Origin: Streptomyces daqingensis
GTDB taxonomy: Bacteria > Actinomycetota > Actinomycetes > Streptomycetales > Streptomycetaceae
DNA length: 64,000 bases
Reading direction: 5' to 3'
Assembly: GCF_014645895.1 (NCBI RefSeq)
Contig: NZ_BMMP01000004.1
Location: 294,040-358,039 of the forward strand
The notes beneath the pieces were generated by a model. The model searched no databases, was not told the DNA's origin, and saw nothing but the letters and a program-made list of their open reading frames with translations. A program made the translations under genes and the position numbers. Shown here piece by piece: positions 49,199 through 57,226 of this stretch (position 1 is the first letter of the stretch; the number at the start of each line of letters is the position of its first letter).

Positions 49199-50089
49199 TC
49201 AGAACGGCGCGATCTTTCCCGCGTAGATATCGGATGATCGGGGCATCTCGACCGTCACCGGTGCGCCGAAGCCGTGGAACCACGTCGTCGACGAAACGGC
49301 GACGCCCTCACCGCCGTTCCCGTCGGCCTCCGTCCCACCCGGCTCTTTCCGCGCGTCACCCGCGAAAGTGAACTCGTGCCTGACCTTCCGCAGGCGCCCC
49401 TGCCCATCGACGTACGCGTCAAACGGAACCGCCCGTTCGGAGAACCCTTTCGCCGCCGCGGTCAGCTGATCACGCCAGTGCGGGGCGGCGTTCCGCGCCG
49501 CCGCCCACAGGTCGACCGTGCCCCTGTAGCGGCGCACGCTCTCCCCGTCCAGCTCCCGCCTTCCCGCGTACTTCACCTCCCGCGCGCCGCGCAGCAGTTC
49601 GGCCGCGCTGACGGCGTCCGTCGCACCCGCCGTGACCAGGTTGCCGTCGGGAAGTGCGGTGGTGTCGAGACGGACCCACTTGTCCTGGGGGACGCCCGCC
49701 CCCCGGTTCTTCATGTACAGAGCCTGCGGGACCACGATTTCCTTCACGAGACGCCGCTCGCCGGGCCGCGCGCCCGAAGTCCCCTCGGGCAGCCGTACCG
49801 TGAGGTGGCCCAGCCGCTTCCGGTAGTCGAAACCGCCCTCGCCGTCGACGGAGATGCGGGTCCCCCCGCTGGCCATCGTCAGGGAGGTGCGGGAGCGCGA
49901 AGTCCCGTACCGGGTCAGTACGTCGGGAGCGGCTCGTACGACCTCGGCGGGAGTGGGGTGCGGCTTGTCGATCGCGGCCGCCGTGCCGTTGTCCGTACAG
50001 CCGGTGGCCAGGAGGAGCAAGGAGACGGCGGCGGTGAGAGTGCCGGTAGCAGCTCGCGCACGACCGCGCCCGAGCCCCTGCGCCACCAT
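49199..50089 (-). CDS. Lipoprotein of the LppX/LprG-like actinobacterial type
   Basis: A 296-residue lipoprotein. The signal peptide (AATGTLTAAVSLLLLATGC) ends in lipobox LATGC. The mature domain has alternating strands (RTSLTMASGGTRISVDGEGGFDYRKRLGHLTVRLP, FDAYVDGQGRLRKVRHEFTF), as in half-barrel LolA/LppX-like lipid carriers and in streptomycete lipoproteins of the SCO4134 kind (recalled). A lipid or ligand transport role is possible but unproved. TTG at 50104 is an alternative start. Confidence 0.82.
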   Translation of the reverse strand: MVAQGLGRGRARAATGTLTAAVSLLLLATGCTDNGTAAAIDKPHPTPAEVVRAAPDVLTRYGTSRSRTSLTMASGGTRISVDGEGGFDYRKRLGHLTVRLPEGTSGARPGERRLVKEIVVPQALYMKNRGAGVPQDKWVRLDTTALPDGNLVTAGATDAVSAAELLRGAREVKYAGRRELDGESVRRYRGTVDLWAAARNAAPHWRDQLTAAAKGFSERAVPFDAYVDGQGRLRKVRHEFTFAGDARKEPGGTEADGNGGEGVAVSSTTWFHGFGAPVTVEMPRSSDIYAGKIAPF

Positions 50090-50193
50090 CTCCGCCGCCC
50101 CCAACGAGCACTCCGTACCTGGGATCTTCCAGCGATCCGATCCCTTAACGAGACGCCGGGGCCTGCCGTCACGGGGACGGTTACGGTTGTCAC

Positions 50194-50469
50194 GTGCGCG
50201 AGCGAACGGGCGGCGGCCCCGGCCCTGAGCGGCCCGGACAGGGCGGACGTGGCCGCGAGGACGCGGGCGTGGACGGGGACGAGAACGGGGACGGGGACGA
50301 GAACGTGGACGGGGAAGAGGGCGGGCCCCACAACACCTCGACCGTCGAACGAGGTTCCTTCAGCTACGCCCGCTGCTCGTGCGGCTGGGCCGGTCCGGCA
50401 CGCCGGGCGAGGGGGACGTCCCGGGCGGACGCAGCGGCACACGGAGCCCGCGGGACGCGGGGAGCGTGA
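50194..50469 (+). CDS. Small protein with conserved Cys-x-Cys-Gly-Trp segment
   Basis: A 91-residue protein. The C-terminal part SFSYARCSCGWAGPARRARG is a conserved-looking CxC zinc-ribbon-like half site; similar short proteins recur in streptomycetes (recalled). The N-terminal half contains an acidic tandem repeat (DGDEN, GDGDEN). The GTG start lies 6 bases after the -10-like TACGGT (50182-50187), so the mRNA is probably leaderless. It is divergent from the lipoprotein gene. Function unknown. Confidence 0.65.
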   Translation: MRERTGGGPGPERPGQGGRGREDAGVDGDENGDGDENVDGEEGGPHNTSTVERGSFSYARCSCGWAGPARRARGTSRADAAAHGARGTRGA

Positions 50470-50669
50470 CGGCGGAGGGCAGAGATCGCGGGGGCCGCAC
50501 GACCGGGCGCGAGGCGCAGGGGCGGAGAGGCCCGCGCGAGGCGTCCGTCGCTCGGGGGGAGGCGGTGGCCGCGGGACGGAGGCCGCGGGCCGGGCCCTGG
50601 CATCCAGGGGGCTGAGGGTCGCAGGGGGCTGAGGGGGGATGCCGGCCCTGACGGGCCGGACAGTTCGGG

Positions 50670-51425
50670 TTACGCCGCCAGGTCGCGGTCGTCGCGCGGG
50701 CTGCGGCGCCTCGGCTGCCGTCCGGCACCTGGGGAGTCACGGCCCTCTGCTCCCGCACCGCGGCCCTCGGACACGCGCTCCGCGCCCGCACCGGCGGCGC
50801 GCCGGGCCGAGGCCGCCCATACCAGGCCGCCCAGCCGCGGAGCGTCGGCGACCGCCCGCACGACGGGCGTCAGCAGCCACATCGCACCCGGGGCCAGCAG
50901 CAGCGAGACGGCCGTGCCGAGCGCGAGACCGCCGATCACGTCCGTCGGGTAGTGCACGCCCATGTAGACGCGGCTGAGGCCGGCGGCGACCGCGAGCAGT
51001 ATGCCCACCAGCCCGTACCGGCGGTGGACCATGAAGATCCCGACAGCCAGCGCCATGGCCAGGGTCGAGTGGTCGCTCACGAACGAGTAGTCGTCCTTGC
51101 CCTCGATGAGGACTTCCAGCCCCTTGTGATCCACGAACGGGCGGGGCCGCTCGACGAAGTTCCTGATGGGGATGTTCACCAGCAGTGCGAGAGCGGCGGC
51201 CAGCGGCGTCCAGACGAGCCCCGCGAAACCGGCGACGGCCTCGTCACCGGAGGGCGCACGGCGCGTGACGCGCCACCAGGCGGCGAATCCCAGCAGCACG
51301 AGCGCGAAGACGATGCCGTACTCGCCGACGTACTCCATGGTCCGGTCAGCCCAGGTCGGGGCGGACTCTGCCAGGCCGTTGATCTCGTAGAGCAGATCGA
51401 CGTCCGGGTCGTCCCAAACTGCCAT
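50670..51425 (-). CDS. PAP2-family membrane phosphatase
   Basis: A 251-residue lipid phosphatase-like protein with six membrane helices. The three catalytic motifs are IRNFVERPRP (K/R-x6-RP type), YSFVSDHST (the usual PSGH replaced by VSDH, His kept) and SRVYMGVHYPTDV (SRx5HxxxD). Substrates of the family are undecaprenyl pyrophosphate, phosphatidate or phosphatidylglycerol phosphate. The C-terminus is a long charged tail. A 445-base gap lies upstream. Confidence 0.9.
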   Translation of the reverse strand: MAVWDDPDVDLLYEINGLAESAPTWADRTMEYVGEYGIVFALVLLGFAAWWRVTRRAPSGDEAVAGFAGLVWTPLAAALALLVNIPIRNFVERPRPFVDHKGLEVLIEGKDDYSFVSDHSTLAMALAVGIFMVHRRYGLVGILLAVAAGLSRVYMGVHYPTDVIGGLALGTAVSLLLAPGAMWLLTPVVRAVADAPRLGGLVWAASARRAAGAGAERVSEGRGAGAEGRDSPGAGRQPRRRSPRDDRDLAA

Positions 51426-51870
51426 CGCTTTGCTGACCTCTCACTCTGCACTGCTCGACGCTCGTCCGCCGCGCTTCGACCCCCCGTGGCCGTGGATGCG
51501 GAAGTGCTCTTCCGCCGTAAAGAGAACGCCGCTCGACGCTCCGGGCGTTCCGGTCTTACCGAACGATCACCCGGACGTTATCGAAGGGTGATCCGTATCC
51601 GCAGCTCAGGGGCTACGTCTCACCCAGCGTTCCGCAATGATTACACGTTCCTGCACGCCCTCCTCACCGTCCCGCCATCTTCCGCGGCCCGTACATGCGA
51701 TCCAGTCGTCCTTCCCCGCGGCGAGCGGCCGTCACACCACCACAGAGTAGTGAACCGCCTTTGCAGAAAGGACAGTTGACGCTTAGAGCGTTTCCGGCCC
51801 CGCATGGTTCCCGGCCGGTTCCGGCCGCCCCGTGGTGACCGGCCGGCGGCCTGGTGTCAGCTGTCAGCGG
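51426..51870. other. 445-base gap between the PAP2 and SLT-P60 genes
   Basis: No gene is supported on either strand. It holds a perfect inverted repeat GATCACCC (51565-51572) with GGGTGATC (51586-51593), about 145 bases before the PAP2 start, and a CCTTT/AAAGG hairpin near 51757-51770. Base composition is slightly less GC-rich than in the genes. Confidence 0.4.
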
Positions 51871-52869
51871 TCAGTTGTCAGCCGTCGGGCGTGTGGCTCC
51901 GAAGTAGTTCGGCGTATCGATGGGATCGAAACGGATCTTGGCGCCCGTGTAGGGCGCATTGATCATCTGGCCGCCTCCGACGTAGATGCCCACGTGGTCG
52001 ATCGAGCGCGAGTTGTTCAGATCGCTGCCGAAGAACACCAGGTCGCCCGGGAGGAGTTCGTCCCGCTTCGGGTGCGGCCCGCTGTTCCACTGGTCGTTCG
52101 CGACCCGTGGCAGCGTCACGCCCACGCTCCTGTACGCGGCCAGGGTCAGCCCGGAGCAGTCGAAGCGCCCGTCCTGCTCCGGCGTGCCGTTGCCGCCCCA
52201 CAGATAGGGCGTGCCGAGTTTCTTCTGCGCGTAGTAGATGGCACCGGCGGCGCGCCTGGAGGGATCGACGCGTCCCTTGGTGGAGGCGAAGCTCTTCTCC
52301 ATCTTCCGGATCGTCGACACGTAGTTCTTCGTCTCGCGGTACGGCGGAACTCCCCCGTACTTGATGACGGCGTAGGCCCCCGCGTTGTAGGCGGCCAGCA
52401 TGTTGTCCGTCCGGTCGCCGGGGGCGTCCTTCACGTAGGAGGCCAGCTTGCAGTCGTAGTTGGCGGCCGAGGGGATGGCGTCCTTCGGGTCCCACACGTC
52501 GCGGTCGCCGTCGCCGTCCCCGTCGAGGCCGTGGGCCGACCACGTGCCGGGGATGAACTGAGCGATGCCCTGGGCCTGCGCGCTGCTCTTCGCGTCCGGG
52601 CGCCAGCCGCTCTCCTGGTAGAGCTGCGCCGCCAGCAGCGCCGGGTTCAGCGCGGGACACAGCGATCCCCACTTCTGCACCAGCGCCTGGTACTGGGAGG
52701 GCACGGCGCCCTTGGCCAGTCCCACCACGCGGCCGCCCGCGCCCGCGAGGCCTGCCGCCGTGACGTACGTGCCGACCACGAGCAGAGCCACGAAAGCGGC
52801 CAGCAGCCCTAACCCGCCGCCGACGCCCAGCCAGACCTTCTTACGTCCCGCTCCACGCATCCGCACCAC
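51871..52869 (-). CDS. Lytic transglycosylase fused to NlpC/P60 endopeptidase
   Basis: A 332-residue wall hydrolase. After a membrane anchor (LGVGGGLGLLAAFVALLVVGTYV) comes an SLT lysozyme-like domain (catalytic Glu in LLAAQLYQESGWRPDAKS, with GIAQFIPGTW and NMLAAYNAG) and then an NlpC/P60 domain (RFDCSGLTLAAYRSVG, DHVGIYVGGGQMINAP). It can cut both glycan and peptide bonds. Position beside the secretion-like genes matches the VirB1 role of opening the wall for a type IV system. GTG at 52869 or ATG at 52860 may be the start. Confidence 0.93.
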   Translation of the reverse strand: MVRMRGAGRKKVWLGVGGGLGLLAAFVALLVVGTYVTAAGLAGAGGRVVGLAKGAVPSQYQALVQKWGSLCPALNPALLAAQLYQESGWRPDAKSSAQAQGIAQFIPGTWSAHGLDGDGDGDRDVWDPKDAIPSAANYDCKLASYVKDAPGDRTDNMLAAYNAGAYAVIKYGGVPPYRETKNYVSTIRKMEKSFASTKGRVDPSRRAAGAIYYAQKKLGTPYLWGGNGTPEQDGRFDCSGLTLAAYRSVGVTLPRVANDQWNSGPHPKRDELLPGDLVFFGSDLNNSRSIDHVGIYVGGGQMINAPYTGAKIRFDPIDTPNYFGATRPTADN

Positions 52870-53034
52870 TCAACCATCCCTCATACGAGCGTGGTTCACT
52901 GCCCATCCCGTCCGACTCATGACAGAATCCGAGGAGGCGTGCCCCTGGCGGGCACAGCGTCCAGCTTCATCCTTCCTTCCCGATCAGCGTGTTCAATGCA
53001 TCATCAATCTCCGACATGAGGCGGTGAGTTCACC

Positions 53035-53343
53035 ATGTTTCTGGCGGCCGACAAGGGCGACATCACCACCATCATCGGCGGAATCGCGCCCGACTGGGGC
53101 CCGTTCGGGTCGCTCGGCAACGAGGCCCGGATCATGATCGAGGTCGTGATGGCCGTCGCCATCCTCCTCTGCCTCGGCATCGCCATCTGGGGTGCCGCGA
53201 AGCAGCGCATCGGCGCCACCGCGCTGCGCGACACCTTCAGCGCCGAGCAGGGCAAGGGCCTGATCGTGGCGGGCCTGACCGGCGTGTTCATCATCGGTTC
53301 GCTCGGCACCCTCTTCACAATCGTCTACGGCATGGCGGTGTAG
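53035..53343 (+). CDS. VirB2/TrbC-like small membrane protein
   Basis: A 102-residue protein with two membrane helices (IMIEVVMAVAILLCLGIAIWGAA and GKGLIVAGLTGVFIIGSLGTLFTIVYGMAV) joined by a polar loop, preceded by a short amphipathic N-terminus. Size and topology match the pilin/VirB2-like subunit found in streptomycete type IV secretion-like clusters. It is divergent from the VirB1-like hydrolase. In this genome three unrelated enzyme genes separate it from the rest of the cluster. Confidence 0.72.
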   Translation: MFLAADKGDITTIIGGIAPDWGPFGSLGNEARIMIEVVMAVAILLCLGIAIWGAAKQRIGATALRDTFSAEQGKGLIVAGLTGVFIIGSLGTLFTIVYGMAV

Positions 53344-53448
53344 GGGCGGCCTCCGGCTGCGCGGCCCAGGCACTTCGGGCGGCGCGGCGGGCGCGACCGC
53401 ATCGGCGGCGCGGGTCAGGCGTCCTGCCCCTCCGGCTCGGTGGCGGAA

Positions 53449-53502
53449 TGCGTTCGAACGCACCGGTCGCATCCGGCCGTCCCGGTGTGCTTCGAAACGC
53501 AC
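53449..53502. promoter_or_regulatory. Two TTCGAA-centred palindromes upstream of the O-methyltransferase
   Basis: TGCGTTCGAACGCA (53449-53462) is a perfect 14-base palindrome. A related, imperfect copy is centred on TTCGAA at 53491-53496. Both are followed by CGCACCGG and their centres are 38 bases apart. The layout is that of an operator for an unlinked regulator. Confidence 0.5.
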
Positions 53503-53552
53503 CGGGCACATGCGACCTGAACTGCCCGGACGTACGGAGGACTTGAACGCGC

Positions 53553-54197
53553 ATGGACATCGTGAACCCGGCTCTGGACGACTACCTGCTGGCCCACGCC
53601 ACACCCGCCGACGACGTCCTGCGCGACCTCGTCGAGGAGACCCACGGACTGGAGCCGGGGACGACGATGCAGGTGTCGCACGACGAGGGCGAGCTCCTCA
53701 CGATGCTCACCCGCCTCACCCGCGCTGAATTCGCCGTGGAGATCGGCGTGTTCACCGGCTACTCCTCCATCTGCATCGCCCGCGGCCTCGCCGAGGGCGG
53801 CACGCTGCTGGCGTGCGACGTGTCCGAGGAGTGGACGTCCGTCGCCCGCCGCTACTGGGAGCGCGCGGGGCTGAGCGAGCGCGTCGACCTGCGCATCGCC
53901 CCGGCCCTGGACACCATCCGCGGCCTCCGGCCGGGCGCCCGCATCGACTTCGCCTTCATCGACGCCGACAAGACGGGCTACCCGGCGTACTACGAGGAGC
54001 TCGTCCCGCGCATGCGTCCCGGCGGGCTGATCGTCCTGGACAACGTGCTGCGCGGCGGCCGAGTCGTGGATCCGGCGGCACAGGACGACGCGGACAGGGC
54101 CATCCGGCAGGTCAACGACACCATCACGGCGGACAGCCGCGTCCAGTCGGTCATGCTCCCGCTGAGGGACGGCGTGACGCTCGCCCGGAAGCTCTGA
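53553..54197 (+). CDS. Class I O-methyltransferase (caffeoyl-CoA/catechol type)
   Basis: A 214-residue Mg-dependent O-methyltransferase. SAM motif is FAVEIGVFTGYSSICIARGL, the metal-binding set is FAFIDADKTGY and GLIVLDNVLRGG, and the dimer arm at the N-terminus is present. Substrates are vicinal diols such as catechols. A GGAGGA ribosome site supports the ATG. It stands between parts of the secretion-like cluster and is probably an insertion there. Confidence 0.92.
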   Translation: MDIVNPALDDYLLAHATPADDVLRDLVEETHGLEPGTTMQVSHDEGELLTMLTRLTRAEFAVEIGVFTGYSSICIARGLAEGGTLLACDVSEEWTSVARRYWERAGLSERVDLRIAPALDTIRGLRPGARIDFAFIDADKTGYPAYYEELVPRMRPGGLIVLDNVLRGGRVVDPAAQDDADRAIRQVNDTITADSRVQSVMLPLRDGVTLARKL

Positions 54198-54349
54198 GGC
54201 CGCGGCGGCCTCCGGCCCGCGCGGGCGCCCGGGCGCGGCTGCTGCGGCGCAGCTCCGCTTTCCGGGTTCCGGGGGGCGCCGGATCCGGCGGGATCCGTCC
54301 TGGTCGTACCCGGGTCGAGTTTGTCAGTGGTGAGTCCTAGTCTTCGATC

Positions 54350-55162
54350 ATGCCTGCCACTTTGGAGCACGAGCGCTTCTGCGCCGAGATCATCGACCAG
54401 ACCCGGCTTTTCCGCGACATCCTCGACGGCACCGCTCTCGACACCCCCGTGCCTTCCTGCCCTGAGTGGGCTCTGCGTGATCTGGCCGTGCACGTGGGCG
54501 ACGGCCATCGGTGGGCGGCCGAGATAGTACGGACGAGGGCGGCGGACGCCGTTCCGGACGAAGCCGTGCCCGGCCGCGGCGGTCCTGTCAGGACCTCCGA
54601 CGCCGTCGGCGACGCGGCCGCGCTCGACGCCTGGCTGGCCGAGAGCGCCCAGCTGGCCTCCGACGAGCTGCGCATCGCCGGACCGCAGGCCGCGGTGTGG
54701 ACGTTCGTGCCGGAGGGGCGCGCGGCGTTCTGGGCGCGGCGCCGGGCGCACGAGACGCTCGTACACCGTGCTGACGCGGCGCTCGCCGCGGGTTCCGGCT
54801 TCGACGCCGACCACGTCCTGGCGGCCGACTGCATCGACGAGTGGCTGGGGATCATCGCCAGCGAGGAGGCGAAGCAGCACCGTCCGGCTCTGCGTACGCT
54901 CGACGAGCGCGCAGGGGAGACGCTCCACCTGCACGCGACGGACACGGCGGCAGACGTCGCAGCGGAGTGGCTGATCACGCTGGGCGAGGGCGGCATCAGC
55001 TGGCGCCGCAGCCACGAGAAGGCCTCCGTGGCCTTGCGGGCCCCGTTGACCGACCTCCTCCAAGTCTTCTTCCGGCGCGTGCCGCCCACAAGCGATCAGG
55101 TCGAAGTGCTCGGCGACGCGACGCTGTTGGACTTCTGGCTGGAGCACGTCAGCTTCGCGTGA
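54350..55162 (+). CDS. Mycothiol-dependent maleylpyruvate isomerase family protein
   Basis: A 270-residue two-domain protein: MDMPI N-terminal DinB-like helical domain (RFCAEIIDQTRLFRDILDG, ALRDLAVHVGDGHRWAAE, with metal histidines also in RRAHETLVHRADA) and an MDMPI C-terminal domain (residues about 180-270). A -10-like TAGTCT (54338-54343) ends 6 bases before the ATG, so a leaderless message is likely. The thiol-dependent reaction and substrate are unknown. Confidence 0.88.
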   Translation: MPATLEHERFCAEIIDQTRLFRDILDGTALDTPVPSCPEWALRDLAVHVGDGHRWAAEIVRTRAADAVPDEAVPGRGGPVRTSDAVGDAAALDAWLAESAQLASDELRIAGPQAAVWTFVPEGRAAFWARRRAHETLVHRADAALAAGSGFDADHVLAADCIDEWLGIIASEEAKQHRPALRTLDERAGETLHLHATDTAADVAAEWLITLGEGGISWRRSHEKASVALRAPLTDLLQVFFRRVPPTSDQVEVLGDATLLDFWLEHVSFA

Positions 55163-55528
55163 AAGGGGGCTCACGCGGCGGAGGCGGAGGCCCGGCCTGT
55201 GCGATCCAGTCCGCTGCGGGAGGCCTCCGCGTCCGCTGTGGGACGGGCCCGGCAGGGCCTGTCCCACGCGGATGCCACCGCCGCGGCGATATCCACAGCC
55301 TGTGGACAGAACGGCGGGGCAGGCACGGGGGAGTTGCGGAGGCGGACGGCGACGCAGGCCAGCCGGGGAGACGGCACGATACCGGCGGCGTCCGGCACCG
55401 CGGACGCGGCGCGGCAGTCCGGGGCTCGATCCGGCCGGCACGAGCCGGGTCGGGCTGCCCGGCGGCATGCCCTGCACGCCCGGCCTGACCTCCGCCGACG
55501 CCCCCAAGTCCCGTGCCAGACTCCCGGC
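55163..55528. other. 366-base gap with a DnaA-box-like palindrome
   Basis: No gene is seen. TCCACAGCCTGTGGA (55292-55306) is a 15-base palindrome made of two DnaA-box cores (TCCACA) facing each other. The rest is GC-rich; the right end contains the probable -10 of the VOC gene (CAGACT). Confidence 0.4.
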
Positions 55529-55978
55529 ATGGAACAGCGCACCCATTTCGTCACCCTCGCGACCCCTGACCTCGACGCCTCGCGCCGGTTCTACCGGGAC
55601 GGTCTCGGCTGGGTGCCGCTCGCCGACGTCCCCGGGGAGATCGTCTTCTTCCAGACGGGCCCCGGCCTGGTGCTCGGCTTCTTCGAGGAGTCGAAATTCC
55701 GCGAGGACATGGACGGGGCCGTCTCCTCCACCAGCACCACGGGGGTGACGCTGTCGCACAACGTCGGCTCCCCGGGCGAGGTCGACGCCCTGGTCGACGC
55801 CGCGGTGCGAGCAGGGGCGCGGCTCGTCAAGTCCCCCCGCCCCGTCCCCGTCTTCGACGGCTACCACGGGCACTTCGCCGACCCCAACGGCGTGGTCTGG
55901 GAGGTCTGCCACAACCCCGGCTGGAGCGTCGACGACGCAGGACGCGTCAGCCTCGGCGCGGGCGAAGAGAGCAACTAG
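55529..55978 (+). CDS. VOC/glyoxalase-family protein
   Basis: A 149-residue protein made of two beta-alpha-beta-beta-beta modules (HFVTLATPDLDASRRFYRDGLGW; VDALVDAAVRAGARLVKSPRPV; YHGHFADPNGVVWEVCHNP). Metal-ligand candidates are His6 and Glu in VWEVCHN. The family includes glyoxalases, dioxygenases and bleomycin-type resistance proteins. The reaction is unknown. No ribosome site is visible, so the start may be leaderless. Confidence 0.88.
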   Translation: MEQRTHFVTLATPDLDASRRFYRDGLGWVPLADVPGEIVFFQTGPGLVLGFFEESKFREDMDGAVSSTSTTGVTLSHNVGSPGEVDALVDAAVRAGARLVKSPRPVPVFDGYHGHFADPNGVVWEVCHNPGWSVDDAGRVSLGAGEESN

Positions 55979-56356
55979 CCCCCCCGCGGCCCGTGACCGA
56001 AGAGGCCGGAGGCCATGACCGGCCGAGACGATGAAGGCCCCGATAGTGGGCCGGTTGAACCAAGGGCGCAGTAGCCCGATGTGGACGCTGCTGACGGCAC
56101 CTCAGCGGTTCCAGACGAGAACAAGCAGGCGATCCCACAGCGCAGACGCGCGGCTGCTGGTGACGGGTCTGTGCAACACCTGTGCCCTCTGGGGCAGATG
56201 GGGCGCGTGAGGCCGTACGCGTACCGCATCGTAAGACGAGCGCCTCCCGTTATCCACAGGCCCCCCGCAAGGGCTGTGACACAGCTACCTTCGTTGGAGG
56301 GGACAATGCACTGACGCCAGTTGACGGAGCATGAGGTTCGAGGGGGCACGTCCGGG
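55979..56356. other. 378-base region upstream of the secretion-like operon
   Basis: No convincing gene. It includes a perfect DnaA box TTATCCACA (56250-56258), a GTGACAC...TACCTT arrangement around 56276-56292 that could be the promoter of the operon, and a GAGGGGGCA ribosome site just before the next gene. Confidence 0.4.
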
Positions 56357-57226
56357 ATGAGTTTCGGTGGCGAGGGGTACGGCGAGCGCGACCGTACGGG
56401 AGAGGAAGGCGGAGGCCCGGCGTACGGCCGGGGACCGTCCGGCCTCACCACCACCCGCACGCGTCTCCCCGACGGCGAGGGAGGCGGCGGCAGACCTCCC
56501 GTACGGCCGGGACGCAACCTCATCACGGTCGTCGGCGTCGTCGTGCTGCTGATCGCGGCCATCGCCTTCGCCAACCGCAGCGACGGAGGCTCCGACGGCG
56601 AAGGCGGCACCGGTGGCAAGGACGCGGGCGCCGCGCGGCCCACGGCACCCACCGGCCAGAAACCGGTGAAGGGCGAGGAGGCCGGAATCGCCTCCGGCTT
56701 CCCGCAGTCCGAACAGGGCGCGGAGAGCGCGGCGGCGAACTACGCGGTGGCGCTGGGCGGTGACGGCATGTTCGACGCGCCGACGCGGAAGGACATCGTG
56801 ACCGCCGTGTACGCGCCCGACGTCGCCGACAAGCGTCAGGACGCCCTCGACAAGGCCTACTCCGACCCGGAGTTCCTCAAGAAACTCGGCCTCAGCGAGA
56901 AGGGCGAGGCGCCCCAGGGCAGCACCTTCATCTCGCGCACGAACCCCGTCGGCACCAAGGTCGTCTCCTTCGACGACTCCAGGGCGAAGATCTCCGTCTG
57001 GTACTCCTCCCTGTTCGGCCTGGCAGGGGAAGGCTCGAAGTCCCCGGTCATCGAGAGCTGGCACACGAACACGTACGACCTGAAATGGGTCGGCGACGAC
57101 TGGAAGGTCTCGGACGTCAAGCAGAAGGACGGACCCACGCCCGTCGGCCGGGACCAAGCAGCTTCGTCAGCCAAGGAGATGGCCGAAGCCGTCGAGGGAT
57201 ACGGAGGCTTCACCTATGCGCGGTAA
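56357..57226 (+). CDS. VirB8/TcpC-like bitopic membrane protein
   Basis: A 289-residue protein: a disordered cytoplasmic N-terminus (Gly/Arg/Pro-rich, about 55 residues), one membrane helix (NLITVVGVVVLLIAAIAFA), a low-complexity linker and an external domain. The latter half (AKISVWYSSLFGLAG, IESWHTNTYDLKWVGDDWKVSDV) has the strand-rich look of the NTF2-like VirB8/TcpC fold that scaffolds type IV secretion. The ATG at 56357 is preferred; a TTG-started extension exists. The 3' end overlaps the next gene by 11 bases. Confidence 0.78.
   Translation: MSFGGEGYGERDRTGEEGGGPAYGRGPSGLTTTRTRLPDGEGGGGRPPVRPGRNLITVVGVVVLLIAAIAFANRSDGGSDGEGGTGGKDAGAARPTAPTGQKPVKGEEAGIASGFPQSEQGAESAAANYAVALGGDGMFDAPTRKDIVTAVYAPDVADKRQDALDKAYSDPEFLKKLGLSEKGEAPQGSTFISRTNPVGTKVVSFDDSRAKISVWYSSLFGLAGEGSKSPVIESWHTNTYDLKWVGDDWKVSDVKQKDGPTPVGRDQAASSAKEMAEAVEGYGGFTYAR

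Noticed and set aside
56081..56314. 77-codon GTG-started frame upstream of the secretion-like operon
   Set aside because: No ribosome site, unusual composition, and it runs across the DnaA box and probable promoter; more likely a chance frame.
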